Shown here piece after piece: positions 15,341 to 24,663 of a stretch of 64,000 nt of DNA. Position 1 is the first letter of the stretch. Each line of letters opens with the position of its first letter. This DNA is from Lactiplantibacillus daoliensis. GTDB taxonomy: Bacteria; Bacillota; Bacilli; Lactobacillales; Lactobacillaceae. The stretch spans positions 124,001 to 188,000 of the forward strand of contig NZ_BJDH01000001.1 in assembly GCF_005405005.1 (NCBI RefSeq). The letters are read 5' to 3'. A model generated the notes under the pieces. The model was not told the origin of the DNA. It saw only the letters and a list, made by a program, of their open reading frames with translations, and did not search any database. A program made the position numbers and the translations under genes.

Positions 15341-16813
15341 TTGTCAACTGCTGTTGATACGAATGGGAAGCCATATAAACGTGGCTTACTCATTGCTATT
15401 TTATTAATTGGGACCTTTTGTACCGTCCTGAACCAAACGATTTTAACGACTGCCTTTCCAACTTTAATGAAGGCCTTCACGATTACCACTTCGACTGTTC
15501 AATGGTTAACGACTGGTTTCTTACTTGTTAATGGGATTATGATCCCAGTTAGCGCCTGGTTAAGTACCCGTTTCAGTACCAAGTGGCTGTACCTTTCTGC
15601 CATGACCATTTTTGAAATTGGGACCATTATTTGTTTCACCGCCCCTAATTTCCAATTATTGCTCACTGGTCGGTTGATCCAAGCTGTGGGTGTCGGTGTC
15701 ACGATGCCGCTGTTACAAACGATTATGTTAACGATTTTCCCTGCTGACAAACGTGGGGCCGCCATGGGGATGGCCGGGATTGTGATCGGTTTAGCCCCTG
15801 CAATTGGCCCGACACTTTCTGGTTGGGTCATTGATAATATGAGCTGGCGTGACTTATTTGGGATGATTATTCCTATCGTTGCCGTGGTACTGATTGCTGG
15901 CTTCTTCTTTATGGCTGACGTCTTAGAAACCTCGAAACCAAAACTCGACTTTCTATCATTGGCACTGTCAACCTTGGGCTTTGGGAGTTTACTTTACGGC
16001 TTCTCCTCTGTTGGTGATGACGGTTGGACTTCAACCAAAGTCTTAGTCATGTTAGCAATTGGGGTTATTGGGATTATCTTATTTGTTTGGCGTCAATTAA
16101 CGATGGCCAAACCATTCTTGGATTTTCGCGTTTTCAAGCACGTTCGCTTTACTATTGCGGCTGTTTTAAGTTCCGTCACCAACATGGCAATGGTCGGCGC
16201 CGAAATGGTCATTCCGCTCTACTTGCAAATTATTCATGGCTTTTCCGCCTTTGATTCTGGCTTAACCTTATTGGCCGGTGCCTTAATGATGGGGATTATG
16301 AGTCCAATTACTGGCCAAGCCTTTGACCGTTTTGGGGCAAAACGCCTTGCAATTCTAGGGATGTTCCTCTTAACTGCTGGGACCGTGCCATTCATGTTCA
16401 TCACTCGTACCACCCCAACCATTTATATCGTCGTCTTATACGCGATTCGGATGTTTGGGATTTCAATGGTTATGATGCCAGCCACAACTGCTGGGATGAA
16501 TGCCTTGCCATTAGACATGATGGGCCATGGGACCGCAGTCAACAACACAGTCCGTCAAATCGCCAGTTCCATTGGGACCGCCATTTTGACTTCAGTTTTA
16601 TCAAATGTGACGACATCGCAAGCACCAGCTAAGTCAATGCTCAAACAGAATCCTTTAGGTTACCAAGATAACTATTTCAACGCAACTTTGAGTGGCTATC
16701 ACGCTGCGTTCTATGTTGCTGTTGCCTTCTGTGTCGTTGGCTTAATTGTGGCCTTCTTTATGCAAGATAAGGCCCATTCAACCAAGATTACTAAAAAGGA
16801 GGTTGACGCCTAA
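15341..16813 (+). CDS. Multidrug efflux MFS transporter, 14-TM DHA2 (LmrB/EmrB type)
   Basis: 490 residues with 14 predicted membrane segments. Family marks: FCTVLNQTILTTAFPTLMKA in TM1, WLTTGFLLVNGIMIPVSAWL (TM2), GRLIQAVGVGVTMPL and the motif-C-like GLAPAIGPTLSGWVID in TM5. It expels drugs or other toxic amphiphiles by proton antiport. Start TTG 15341 has GAAGGGA six bases before and is placed right after the promoter at 15278-15306. It overlaps the next gene by one base (TAATG), so they are co-translated. Confidence 0.92.
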   Translation: MSTAVDTNGKPYKRGLLIAILLIGTFCTVLNQTILTTAFPTLMKAFTITTSTVQWLTTGFLLVNGIMIPVSAWLSTRFSTKWLYLSAMTIFEIGTIICFTAPNFQLLLTGRLIQAVGVGVTMPLLQTIMLTIFPADKRGAAMGMAGIVIGLAPAIGPTLSGWVIDNMSWRDLFGMIIPIVAVVLIAGFFFMADVLETSKPKLDFLSLALSTLGFGSLLYGFSSVGDDGWTSTKVLVMLAIGVIGIILFVWRQLTMAKPFLDFRVFKHVRFTIAAVLSSVTNMAMVGAEMVIPLYLQIIHGFSAFDSGLTLLAGALMMGIMSPITGQAFDRFGAKRLAILGMFLLTAGTVPFMFITRTTPTIYIVVLYAIRMFGISMVMMPATTAGMNALPLDMMGHGTAVNNTVRQIASSIGTAILTSVLSNVTTSQAPAKSMLKQNPLGYQDNYFNATLSGYHAAFYVAVAFCVVGLIVAFFMQDKAHSTKITKKEVDA

Positions 16814-17532
16814 TGATTATCGCGCTGTTAATAATTAGTGCTATCGCCTTGTTTTTGACCTTTATTTATATGCCAGCTTCTTGGCTAAAATATGGTTTAA
16901 GCGTCCTCTTCGCTATTTCATTGGTCAGTTCATTGGTGCTCGTCGTCATGAATGACAGCCAGCATTTTGGTATGAAAAAGGTCACGACCACTAAGACCGT
17001 GACTTTGAAATCCGCTGGCAGTTCCCAACTCGACATGTTACTCTACCAATCAGTTGGGACATCCGACCAGCATCGTGTTTACATTTATAAAACGGCGGCC
17101 AATCAGAAAAAAGCCATCACAACGGCGGCCAATGTCAAAACGTCGAACCAGGTCAAAACCACCACCGGTTCAACTAAGCTAGTCACCAAGACGACTCGCT
17201 GGACTTACAAGAGTGGCACGGCCAAGCTCTGGTTTGGGATTGCCGACAACGACAAACAATTGATTAAGCGCACCAATACTTTCTACGTTCAAAAGACTTG
17301 GGCGGTGCTTAGCACGTCTCAAGCTAAACAGCTCAGCAAGCTCGCTAAGCAACAGTCGGCCACATTAAAGGTCCAGGCTAAGACTTACGTTCAAAACGCA
17401 GTTAAAGCTGCCATGATCAAGAATCCAACCATGTCAGCAACGCAATTGGCCCAGCTTGAAAAACAAGCTGCAGCACAATATCAGGCCACTGCCATGCAAA
17501 AGATGATTCAAACTGTCAAACAAGCTAAATAG
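16813..17532 (+). CDS. Membrane-anchored partner protein of the efflux pump (DUF4811-like)
   Basis: 239 residues. Two hydrophobic segments at the N-terminus (about 2-20 and 27-46) are followed by an extracytoplasmic beta-rich part and a lysine/glutamine/alanine-rich helical tail (AKQLSKLAKQQSATLKVQAK). It resembles the DUF4811 proteins that follow LmrB-type transporters in lactobacilli; that name is from memory. Start codon overlaps the stop of the MFS gene, so it probably works with the pump, perhaps as a surface accessory. Confidence 0.7.
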   Translation: MIIALLIISAIALFLTFIYMPASWLKYGLSVLFAISLVSSLVLVVMNDSQHFGMKKVTTTKTVTLKSAGSSQLDMLLYQSVGTSDQHRVYIYKTAANQKKAITTAANVKTSNQVKTTTGSTKLVTKTTRWTYKSGTAKLWFGIADNDKQLIKRTNTFYVQKTWAVLSTSQAKQLSKLAKQQSATLKVQAKTYVQNAVKAAMIKNPTMSATQLAQLEKQAAAQYQATAMQKMIQTVKQAK

Positions 17533-17542
17533 TCAAACATCA

Positions 17543-17597
17543 TAAAGAGGGAGCTCACATTCAGTCATTATCGACTGATGTGGGCTCCCCTTTTTTG
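17543..17597 (+). terminator. Terminator of the efflux operon
   Basis: GGGAGCTCACAT...ATGTGGGCTCCC stem with a CAGTC/GACTG top and a T6 tract. Confidence 0.85.
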
Positions 17598-17730
17598 ATT
17601 AAAGTTCTAATGCTTGAGATTATCACAAAGGCTGTACAAGTCATTGTCGAGTCTTCACTGCCTGATTATTGACATCGTGACCGATTGTTCTGAGCACAAC
17701 ACTAACAGTTCCTGGTACGACATACCCTAA

Positions 17731-18447
17731 TTAATGATTATAATGTTCAACGCAGAAATAGCTGCCATGACAATGCGGACAAGTTAGTTTGCGAGTTTTA
17801 ACCGTGTGACGTGCAAACACCATCTGCCAGTATGTTGGCCTAAAAATGGTCTGACAATTTGGGCAAACATAATTGACGGCGCGAAAATAACGCACTGTCA
17901 ACCAAAATGCGCCAATCACAGCAAGGACTAAGCCAATCATAAATGGCCACCATTGTCCTTGGGTGGACCCCCAGATTAACGTACCAATCTCAATCACATC
18001 TAAACAGCCGCCCCAAATCAGTAAGTCCCGATGAATCCGTGCTAATCCATGTTGATTTGTCATTAATTGATCTATGTCGGTAATTGAATTTATCGGTAAG
18101 TTCGTTAAATCAGTCAAGCCCCGTTGCAACTGTTCAATTTGACTTAATTGTTGTTGCGTCGTATCAACTTGCTTTCGTAGAGCATTGGCCTGCTCAACTA
18201 ATAAGAGTCTTAGGACTTTCGGCGCCTCTGGACTAGCCAATACCGCTTGAATCGACTTCAAAGAAAGTCCTAACTGCTTCAGCAATAAGATCAACTTCAA
18301 GCGATTCAAATCGGCTACACTATACAAGCGTCGCCCACCCTCAGACTTGGCACTGGGTGTTAATAACTGACGTTGATCATAATATTGAATCGTGCGCACC
18401 GAAACTTGCGCTAATTTAGCCATCTCACCGGTCGTGTATTGTGACAT
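17731..18447 (-). CDS. MerR-family regulator with membrane and zinc-ribbon tail
   Basis: 238 residues. N-terminal MerR winged helix (YTTGEMAKLAQVSVRTIQYY, SEGGRRLYSVADLNRL, LLLKQLGLSLKSIQAVLASP), a coiled coil (about 85-125), two hydrophobic segments (about 147-190), and a C-terminal four-Cys zinc ribbon (CPNC...CPHC). A MerR DNA-binding domain fused to membrane helices suggests membrane-tethered sensing. ATG 18447 follows GGAGGTG. No target operon is adjacent apart from the small HTH gene behind it. Confidence 0.85.
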   Translation of the reverse strand: MSQYTTGEMAKLAQVSVRTIQYYDQRQLLTPSAKSEGGRRLYSVADLNRLKLILLLKQLGLSLKSIQAVLASPEAPKVLRLLLVEQANALRKQVDTTQQQLSQIEQLQRGLTDLTNLPINSITDIDQLMTNQHGLARIHRDLLIWGGCLDVIEIGTLIWGSTQGQWWPFMIGLVLAVIGAFWLTVRYFRAVNYVCPNCQTIFRPTYWQMVFARHTVKTRKLTCPHCHGSYFCVEHYNH

Positions 18448-18562
18448 AGATTTCACCTCCAACGCTTGTTATACGGGATGACGTGGCGTCATGAGCAACC
18501 CTTTTTCTCAATTATCGCAAAAAAAGTTTTTCTTTGGTAGCCGCAATTATTTCCCGGGTGAA

Positions 18563-18596
18563 CAAAAAACGAGCTTGATTTTCATCAAACTCGTTT
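18563..18596 (-). terminator. Terminator of the small HTH gene at 18624
   Basis: Reverse strand AAACGAGTTTGAT GAAA ATCAAGCTCGTTTTTTG, directly downstream of the stop at 18624. Confidence 0.8.
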
Positions 18597-18623
18597 GCAC
18601 GATTGCAGTATCCTGATTTAGGG

Positions 18624-18842
18624 CTAATTGGTGGCGCACTGTTCACATAGTGGCATCAAATCTTTTAAGTCCTCAACGGATGAGCCATTTTCTAAGAAGC
18701 AATTGACCATATCTAGCCAATATTGATCGTCAGCATTGAACGTCGCATGGGCGTCCTTGCATGGTAACAAACCAGCTTGCGTGTAAGCAACGATTTTATC
18801 AGCAGCGACCCCGCTACGGGCTGCTAATTGTTCCAGAGTCAT
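18624..18842 (-). CDS. Small MerR-like HTH protein
   Basis: 72 residues. LEQLAARSGVAADKIVAYTQ followed by AGLLP is a MerR-type helix-turn-helix, but the wing and the coiled coil are shortened, and it ends in a CEQC pair. It could be a stand-alone DNA-binding protein or a modulator of other MerR regulators. Start 18842 has only a moderate RBS (GGTGAGAG). It has its own terminator, which supports a real gene. Divergent from azlC. Confidence 0.65.
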   Translation of the reverse strand: MTLEQLAARSGVAADKIVAYTQAGLLPCKDAHATFNADDQYWLDMVNCFLENGSSVEDLKDLMPLCEQCATN

Positions 18843-19033
18843 TTTCTCTCACCATTTGTCCTTTCAAAAAATCAATGTGCTTATGTTACGCCCAGTCACC
18901 TGCAAATGCAAGTAATAATTTCGTGTCCGGAACATTAAAATGGTATGATAAAGTTCTTCATTATTTTCACCAAAAAGTGTAAACTAGACTCACTGATTTT
19001 TTTGGGTCATTTCGAGGAGGCTATTGGAACCAT

Positions 19034-19738
19034 ATGGATTCAAGTTTGACTTTTAAAAGTGGGGCCAAAGATGTGGTCCCAACATTATTCGGTTACATCG
19101 GTGTTGGCTTAGCCATGGGGATCGTAGCGAATACCAGCCACTTATCAGTCCTGGCTGTCTTACTGATGTCGTTAATTGTATATGCCGGCTCGGCACAATT
19201 TATTATTATCAGTATGTTACTCGCCGGCAGTCCGATTTCTGCCATCGTTCTCTCAACTTTTCTCATTAATTCGCGAATGATTTTAATGAGTCTGTCAATT
19301 GCGCAATACTTCAAAAAGGATTCGCTTTTGCAAAATATTGCTTTGGGGTCTCTTTTAACCGATGAAACCTTTGCCTTGAGTATGAACAAACTCAATCAGA
19401 CGCAGCAAAAGTTACGACCACGCTGGTTACATGCAGCAAATATTATCGCCTATTTAGTCTGGGCCGCCGCAACGGTGGTCGGCTGTTTACTGGGTAACTT
19501 AATCGCCGACCCCAACCAATTCGGCCTCGACTTTGCCGTGGTCGGTATGTTTATTGGCTTACTCTATTTACAAATTATTACCGATCGCAGTAAAACGTTA
19601 AAAACGCAATTGTTAGTCGTCCTATTCGTCGCGATTGCCATGTTCTTTTTAATGCGTTTCTTCCCTGGTAATATTGCATTACTCATCGCCACCTTGCTCG
19701 GCTGTGGTTTTGGAATGGTGGTGACTCCGCATGACTAA
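19034..19738 (+). CDS. azlC: Branched-chain amino acid exporter subunit AzlC
   Basis: 234 residues, about six membrane segments. The N-terminal GAKDVVPTLFGYIGVGLAMG, the VYAGSAQFI block and LINSRMILMSLSIAQYF with LLTDETFALS are signatures of AzlC. With AzlD it forms an exporter of branched-chain amino acids or analogues in the cytoplasmic membrane. ATG 19034 is preceded by GAGGAGGCTATTGGAACCAT. It overlaps azlD by eight bases. Confidence 0.93.
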   Translation: MDSSLTFKSGAKDVVPTLFGYIGVGLAMGIVANTSHLSVLAVLLMSLIVYAGSAQFIIISMLLAGSPISAIVLSTFLINSRMILMSLSIAQYFKKDSLLQNIALGSLLTDETFALSMNKLNQTQQKLRPRWLHAANIIAYLVWAAATVVGCLLGNLIADPNQFGLDFAVVGMFIGLLYLQIITDRSKTLKTQLLVVLFVAIAMFFLMRFFPGNIALLIATLLGCGFGMVVTPHD

Positions 19739-20057
19739 TTACGTGCTGGTCACAATTTTGCTATCTGGACTCGTGACCTGGCTCTCACGGGTGGTCCCGT
19801 TCGCGATCATCAAAAACTTGGCCGTTCCCAAATGGTTAATCAACTTTCTGTCATTCGTGCCTGTCGCCATTATGACAGCCATTTTTGTTGAAAGTTTGCT
19901 CGTTTACCACGCTGGACAATGGCCCGGATTCAACCTTGAAAACATCTATGCGTCAATTCCAGCCATTCTCGCTGGCGTTCTAACCAAGAGTTTACTAGCA
20001 GTCGTTATTACTGGAGTCGTTGCTATGGCCCTGCTCCGCCTAGTTGGCATGGGCTAA
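19731..20057 (+). CDS. azlD: Branched-chain amino acid exporter subunit AzlD
   Basis: 108 residues with three or four hydrophobic segments; VTWLSRVVPFAII and LSFVPVAIMTAIFVESLL are typical AzlD features. It begins inside the end of azlC, so translation is coupled and the two proteins should be made in step. A terminator follows at 20076. Confidence 0.92.
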   Translation: MTNYVLVTILLSGLVTWLSRVVPFAIIKNLAVPKWLINFLSFVPVAIMTAIFVESLLVYHAGQWPGFNLENIYASIPAILAGVLTKSLLAVVITGVVAMALLRLVGMG

Positions 20058-20075
20058 CTTTCATCATGACTAATC

Positions 20076-20104
20076 AGAATCGTCATTGTGACGGTTCTTT
20101 TTTA
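20076..20104 (+). terminator. Terminator of azlCD
   Basis: AGAATCGTCA TTG TGACGGTTCTTTTTT, a compact stem-loop with T tract after the azlD stop. Confidence 0.8.
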
Positions 20105-20144
20105 TTGCAATGACAGTTTCACGCTCCTACCTCCCCTGAACACC

Positions 20145-20190
20145 AAAAAGAACGTGCCAACCACTAATTAGTGGTCAACACGTTCTTTTT
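20145..20190 (-). terminator. Terminator of the Apf-like gene (bidirectional)
   Basis: AAAAAGAACGTG...CACGTTCTTTTT with the inner perfect pair AACCACTAATTAGTGGT. Confidence 0.85.
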
Positions 20191-20216
20191 ACTTTTAGCA
20201 GATATTTAAGCTGAGT

Positions 20217-20873
20217 TTAGTACCAGCCGTTAGCTTGCCAGAAAGATTGTGCTGCTGCCCATGAACCATAACGTGATGAAACATAGTTGTTGGCAACACG
20301 TTCTTGATTTGCAGCTGAATAGTCACCATTTAAGTATGATGCGTCTAATTGATACTTACCAATGTATCGACCATTGGTAGCTGAGTATGAACCGCCAGAT
20401 TCCTTGTTAGCAATCCAAGCTTTAGCAGCGCTGTCTGAACCATTAGTTGAATAACTCGGTGTCGTTGCAGCTGGTGCGGCTTGTGATTGTGCAGGAGCTT
20501 GCGAAACAACGGGAGCTGCTGAAGCAGCCTGTGATTGAACTGGTGCCTGTGATTGTACAGGGGCTTGAGACTGAGCTGGGGCTTGTGAGGCAGCCGGTGC
20601 CTGCGATTGGACCGGTGCTTGTGAAGCTGGGGTTGCGACAGCTTGAGTCGTCGTGCCATTTACTTCCAACTGTTGGCCAACGATAATTAAGTTAACGTTC
20701 GCTAATGAGTTAGCTGTTTCAATTGCCGAAATCGTGGTGTTATAAGTGTCGGCCAATGCACTAACGGTGTCGCCAGCTTTAACCGTAACGGTGTCGGCGT
20801 TGGCAGCAGTTGTGCCGAGGACAAACAAACTAGCCGCGGCTGCAGTTGATAATAGTAAACTCTTGATCTTCAT
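20217..20873 (-). CDS. Secreted LysM protein with Apf-type C-terminal domain
   Basis: 218 residues. A Sec signal peptide (cleavage after ANA, about residue 26) is followed by one LysM domain (VTVKAGDTVSALADTYNTTI...GQQLEVNG), a long repeat-rich linker of A, P, Q and S (about 80-145), and a C-terminal block starting AKAWIANKESGGSYSA and ending QSFWQANGWY. That block is the aggregation-promoting-factor/transglycosylase-like domain of lactobacilli, so the protein binds and probably cuts peptidoglycan. ATG 20873 has GGAGTG upstream. It has its own promoter (20957-20984) and TGTAAT repeats further up. Confidence 0.9.
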   Translation of the reverse strand: MKIKSLLLSTAAAASLFVLGTTAANADTVTVKAGDTVSALADTYNTTISAIETANSLANVNLIIVGQQLEVNGTTTQAVATPASQAPVQSQAPAASQAPAQSQAPVQSQAPVQSQAASAAPVVSQAPAQSQAAPAATTPSYSTNGSDSAAKAWIANKESGGSYSATNGRYIGKYQLDASYLNGDYSAANQERVANNYVSSRYGSWAAAQSFWQANGWY

Positions 20874-20956
20874 ATAAATAGTTTCACTCCTGTGTTTTTT
20901 GGTTAGTTTCATAAAGTTCGATGCCATTTGGTCACCGGACTTAACAACAGGAGCTA

Positions 20957-20984
20957 AGTATACGGACTGAATATGACAAGCCAA
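20957..20984 (-). promoter_or_regulatory. Promoter of the Apf-like gene
   Basis: Reverse strand TTGGCT (20984-20979), 16-base spacer, TATACT (20962-20957). The leader to the ATG is about 80 bases. Confidence 0.55.
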
Positions 20985-21015
20985 TAGCAATCAGATTACT
21001 AATTCAGCGTCCAAT

Positions 21016-21050
21016 TGTAATAAACGGCCCTTTTTGTAATATTTTGTAAT
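21016..21050. promoter_or_regulatory. Three TGTAAT repeats upstream of the Apf-like gene
   Basis: TGTAAT occurs at 21016-21021, 21035-21040 and 21045-21050; the last two have a 10-base period. This resembles WalR half-sites (TGTWAH twice with 11-base period) but is one base short. The rest of 21051-21395 holds AT-rich upstream sequence of asnB with a TATAAT at 21167-21172 and no gene. Confidence 0.35.
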
Positions 21051-21395
21051 ATTTAAGCTGGAATCCGTGGGGTCGGCGCAATCAAAAAAGTCAATTATAT
21101 TAAATTTATTTTACTTTGTAACCGCTACGAAACGCTTAATCATCTTTATCTTAGTTCTCAAAGCAAGTATAATAGTTCAAGTGCACTCATGAAAACTAGA
21201 TATAAATGGAATATTAGTTTTGACATGCTAGATTGATCATCTTTTTTTCAAATACAAGATGGCAATTCGGTAAGAATCCGTTACAATGCCCATGATTGCT
21301 TTACTTAAACGGTAAAATCGGGTAAATTAACAACAAAACATGAGTACAATTTAGACACTTAAAATTTAAACTTAAAGATTGAGAGATGAACACAC

Positions 21396-23297
21396 ATGTG
21401 CGGTTTTGCTGGTTGTTTAACTGATCGGACGAAAACGGATAACGACGCCTACGATCAAACGATCCACGAAATGACAAAGATGATTGTCCATCGGGGTCCC
21501 GATGATGATGGTTACTTTGCTGATGACAACATTACAATGGGGTTCCGTCGCTTAAGTATTATTGACTTGGCTGGTGGTCATCAACCGCTGTCATACGACA
21601 ATGAACGTTATTGGATGACTTTCAATGGTGAAATTTATAACTACATTGAATTACGGGAACAACTTAAAGCGGAGGGCTACGAATTCAAAACGAGTTCCGA
21701 TTCCGAAGTCATTTTAGGAATGTATGCTAAGTACAAGGACAACTGTACCAAATACTTCCGTGGGATGTTTGCATTCGTTATCTGGGACAAACAGGAAAAG
21801 ACGCTCTTTGCTGCGCGTGACCAGTTTGGTATCAAACCTTTCTATTATGCTGTTCAAGGTTCAGACTTCTACTATGCTTCTGAAAGCAAATCGATCTACA
21901 AGATTTTAAAGGATAAAACCTTCGATAAAAATGCATTGCAAGATTACATGACTTTCCAATTCGTCCCAGAACCCGAAACGTTGACGAAGGAAATCAAGAT
22001 GTTAGCACCAGGTTGCTCGCTCACTAAGAAGTTGGGCGCTGCTCCTCAAATTACTCGTTACTATCATCGTGAATTTCACCCAGTTAAACGTTCCGAAAAT
22101 GAATACGCTCAAAAAATCAAGGATGCCTTGATTGATTCCGTTAAAATTCATATGCGCTCTGACGTTCCAGTCGGATCATTCTTATCTGGTGGGATTGATT
22201 CTTCTATTATAGTAGCAATTGCCAAAAACTATAATCCTAACCTTGAAACGATCTCGGTTGGTTTCGAACGCGAAGGTTACAGTGAATTAGATGTTGCTCA
22301 GGAAACGGCCCAAATTTTGGGTGTTAAGAATTACAGCAACATTATTACACCGGAAGCCTTCATGAAGGCCTTCCCACACTTTGTTTGGAGTATGGATGAT
22401 CCGTTGGCTGATCCGGCCGCTGTTCCTCAGTATTTCTTGGCTAAGGAAGCCGTTAAGCACGTTAAAGTCGCTTTGACCGGCGAAGGTGCCGATGAATTAT
22501 TCGGTGGCTATACCATTTATCACGAACCAGAATCTCTGAAACCATTCCGTTACACGAAACCAATTAATGGCGCATTGAAGAAGATTGCTTTAATGATGCC
22601 TGAAGGAATGCGTGGCCGCTCATTCTTAATGCGTGGCACGACACCATTGCAAAATCGGTACGTTGGGAATGCCTTCATTTTTGGCGAAGATGAAAAGAAA
22701 AAATTCATCAAAAACTATAACCAAAATCATCCGTTCCAATCAATTACACAACCGTTTTACGATGAATCCGTGGATTACGACCCAATTAGTCGGATGCAAT
22801 TCATCGATATGCACACTTGGTTGAACGGTGACTTATTACACAACGCCGATCGGACCACGATGGCTTCCAGTTTAGAGTTACGGACCCCATTTGTCGACCG
22901 CGAAGTTTACAACTTGGCAGCTGAAATTCCAGCTGACTTACGAATTAGTCATGGCACGACCAAGTACATCTTACGAAAAGCCGTCGAAGACATTGTGCCT
23001 GAACACGTCTTACATCGTAAGAAACTTGGCTTCCCAGTGCCAATCCGATTCTGGTTAAAAGATGAAATGTATGATTGGGCTAAACAAATTATCAATGACT
23101 CACAAACTGACGAATACTTTGATAAGTCCTACTTCTTGAAGTTGTTAGACGATCACAAAGCCGGCGTACGTGATAACTCACGGAAACTCTGGACTGTCTT
23201 GACCTTCATGATGTGGCACAAGATTTACGTTGAAAGTGACAACTTGATGGATAGTCCCACTGCTAACGCACATGCGAGTGCAATCGAGGAGTCTTAA
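21396..23297 (+). CDS. asnB: Asparagine synthase-type amidotransferase, probably amidating mDAP
   Basis: 633 residues. The mature N-terminus after Met is Cys (MCGFAGCL), the nucleophile of class II glutaminase domains; the second half has the ATP-pyrophosphatase loop SFLSGGIDSSIIVAIAK and the GEGADELFGGY motif. In L. plantarum, an AsnB-type protein (AsnB1) amidates meso-diaminopimelate in peptidoglycan precursors rather than making asparagine. This gene is followed at once by aspartokinase and then murE, and the genome window already has asnA for asparagine, so the wall role is favoured. ATG at 21396 has a weak GAGAG RBS. Likely in one transcript with the aspartokinase gene. Confidence 0.9.
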   Translation: MCGFAGCLTDRTKTDNDAYDQTIHEMTKMIVHRGPDDDGYFADDNITMGFRRLSIIDLAGGHQPLSYDNERYWMTFNGEIYNYIELREQLKAEGYEFKTSSDSEVILGMYAKYKDNCTKYFRGMFAFVIWDKQEKTLFAARDQFGIKPFYYAVQGSDFYYASESKSIYKILKDKTFDKNALQDYMTFQFVPEPETLTKEIKMLAPGCSLTKKLGAAPQITRYYHREFHPVKRSENEYAQKIKDALIDSVKIHMRSDVPVGSFLSGGIDSSIIVAIAKNYNPNLETISVGFEREGYSELDVAQETAQILGVKNYSNIITPEAFMKAFPHFVWSMDDPLADPAAVPQYFLAKEAVKHVKVALTGEGADELFGGYTIYHEPESLKPFRYTKPINGALKKIALMMPEGMRGRSFLMRGTTPLQNRYVGNAFIFGEDEKKKFIKNYNQNHPFQSITQPFYDESVDYDPISRMQFIDMHTWLNGDLLHNADRTTMASSLELRTPFVDREVYNLAAEIPADLRISHGTTKYILRKAVEDIVPEHVLHRKKLGFPVPIRFWLKDEMYDWAKQIINDSQTDEYFDKSYFLKLLDDHKAGVRDNSRKLWTVLTFMMWHKIYVESDNLMDSPTANAHASAIEES

Positions 23298-23302
23298 TTC
23301 TG

Positions 23303-24508
23303 ATGGAAATCATTGTTCAAAAATTTGGCGGCACGTCCGTTAAAGACGATGCAGCCCGTAAACAAGCGTTGCGCCACGTTCAATACGCAGTCGACCAAGG
23401 TGACAAAGTCATCGTCGTTGTTTCTGCGATTGGCCGTAAAGGTGCCCCCTATGCCACTGATTCCTTATTAGGTCTAGTTCACGGGGAATCGTCACGTTTA
23501 ACTAACCGGGAACTTGATATGTTAGTTTCAGTTGGCGAAACAATTTCGACCGCTGTCTTTACCGAACTTGCACGTGAACAAGGCTTGAATGTCATCGCAA
23601 TGACCGGCCACGACGCTGGAATTGTCACCAATGATGACTTTCAGAATGCCAAGATTTTACGGGTTGATCCTAAACCAATTCAAGAAGCCTTCGTCGATGC
23701 CGATGTGGTTGTCGTCACTGGCTTCCAAGGTGCTACTGAAGACGGTCATATCACAACGATTGGCCGGGGCGGTTCCGATACTTCCGCTGCGATTTTAGGG
23801 GCGGCGTTGAAGGCCAAACGGGTTGACATCTTTACCGATGTTAACGGAATGATGACGGCGGATCCACGTTTAGTCACTCACGCCCGCTTCATCAAAGCCA
23901 TCAGCTATGAAGAATTAGCTAACATGGCGCATGAAGGTGCTAAAGTGATTCATCCGCGGGCCGTTGAAATTGCAGAACAAGCGCACGTCCCGATGCGCAT
24001 TCGCTCGACCTATCAAGCTCCCGATGAACTTGGAACGTTGGTCACCGATCGCACGACGACTCAAATTGAACATTATCGCACCGTGACCGGTGTTGCGCAT
24101 CAAACTAATTTGACGCAATTTACGGTTCCAACTGATACGATGAGTTCAAGTGAAATTTTCCAACTGATGGCTCAGCATAATTTGAGTGTTGACTTTATTA
24201 ATATCACCCAGCACCAAGTAGTTTTTAATTTGGTCAACGGTGACGCTAAAGTCGCTAAAGAGCTGCTAACCAAAGCACACGTTCATTGCCAAGCAATTGG
24301 TGACTGTGCCAAAGTTTCCGTGGTTGGCGCTGGCATCACCGGGACACCTGGTGTGACGGCACGTATCGTCACAGCATTGAGTGCCCAACACATCGACATT
24401 TTACAATCGACCGATAGCTACACTACGATCTGGGTGCTTGTTAAAGAAGCTGATTTAAAAGTCGCAATGAACGCACTACATGATGAATTTTTAGGAATTG
24501 AAGCTTAA
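23303..24508 (+). CDS. Aspartate kinase
   Basis: 401 residues. KFGGTSVKDDAAR at the N-terminus, GRGGSDTSAAILGAALKA and FTDVNGMMTADPR belong to the kinase domain; the C-terminal 150 residues hold ACT repeats for feedback control. It phosphorylates L-aspartate, the first step towards lysine, mDAP, threonine and methionine. It starts five bases after the asnB stop, with GAGGAG inside the asnB end. Coupling to asnB and proximity to murE suggest a dedicated supply of mDAP. Confidence 0.95.
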   Translation: MEIIVQKFGGTSVKDDAARKQALRHVQYAVDQGDKVIVVVSAIGRKGAPYATDSLLGLVHGESSRLTNRELDMLVSVGETISTAVFTELAREQGLNVIAMTGHDAGIVTNDDFQNAKILRVDPKPIQEAFVDADVVVVTGFQGATEDGHITTIGRGGSDTSAAILGAALKAKRVDIFTDVNGMMTADPRLVTHARFIKAISYEELANMAHEGAKVIHPRAVEIAEQAHVPMRIRSTYQAPDELGTLVTDRTTTQIEHYRTVTGVAHQTNLTQFTVPTDTMSSSEIFQLMAQHNLSVDFINITQHQVVFNLVNGDAKVAKELLTKAHVHCQAIGDCAKVSVVGAGITGTPGVTARIVTALSAQHIDILQSTDSYTTIWVLVKEADLKVAMNALHDEFLGIEA

Positions 24509-24515
24509 GTCTATG

Positions 24516-24551
24516 AAAAGTGCTAGGCCTAAAATGGTCTAGCACTTTTTT
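24516..24551 (+). terminator. Terminator of asnB-aspartokinase
   Basis: AAAAGTGCTAG...CTAGCACTTTTTT with a short loop. Confidence 0.85.
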
Positions 24552-24663
24552 AGCCTTATCACCATCAGTAAGCCACATTGGTCTTCCTCGACTTTTTAGC
24601 TCGTCACATGGTATCCTAGAAGGCGTTAAGTAGTCTATTTTAATTAAAAAGGACGTCTAATTA

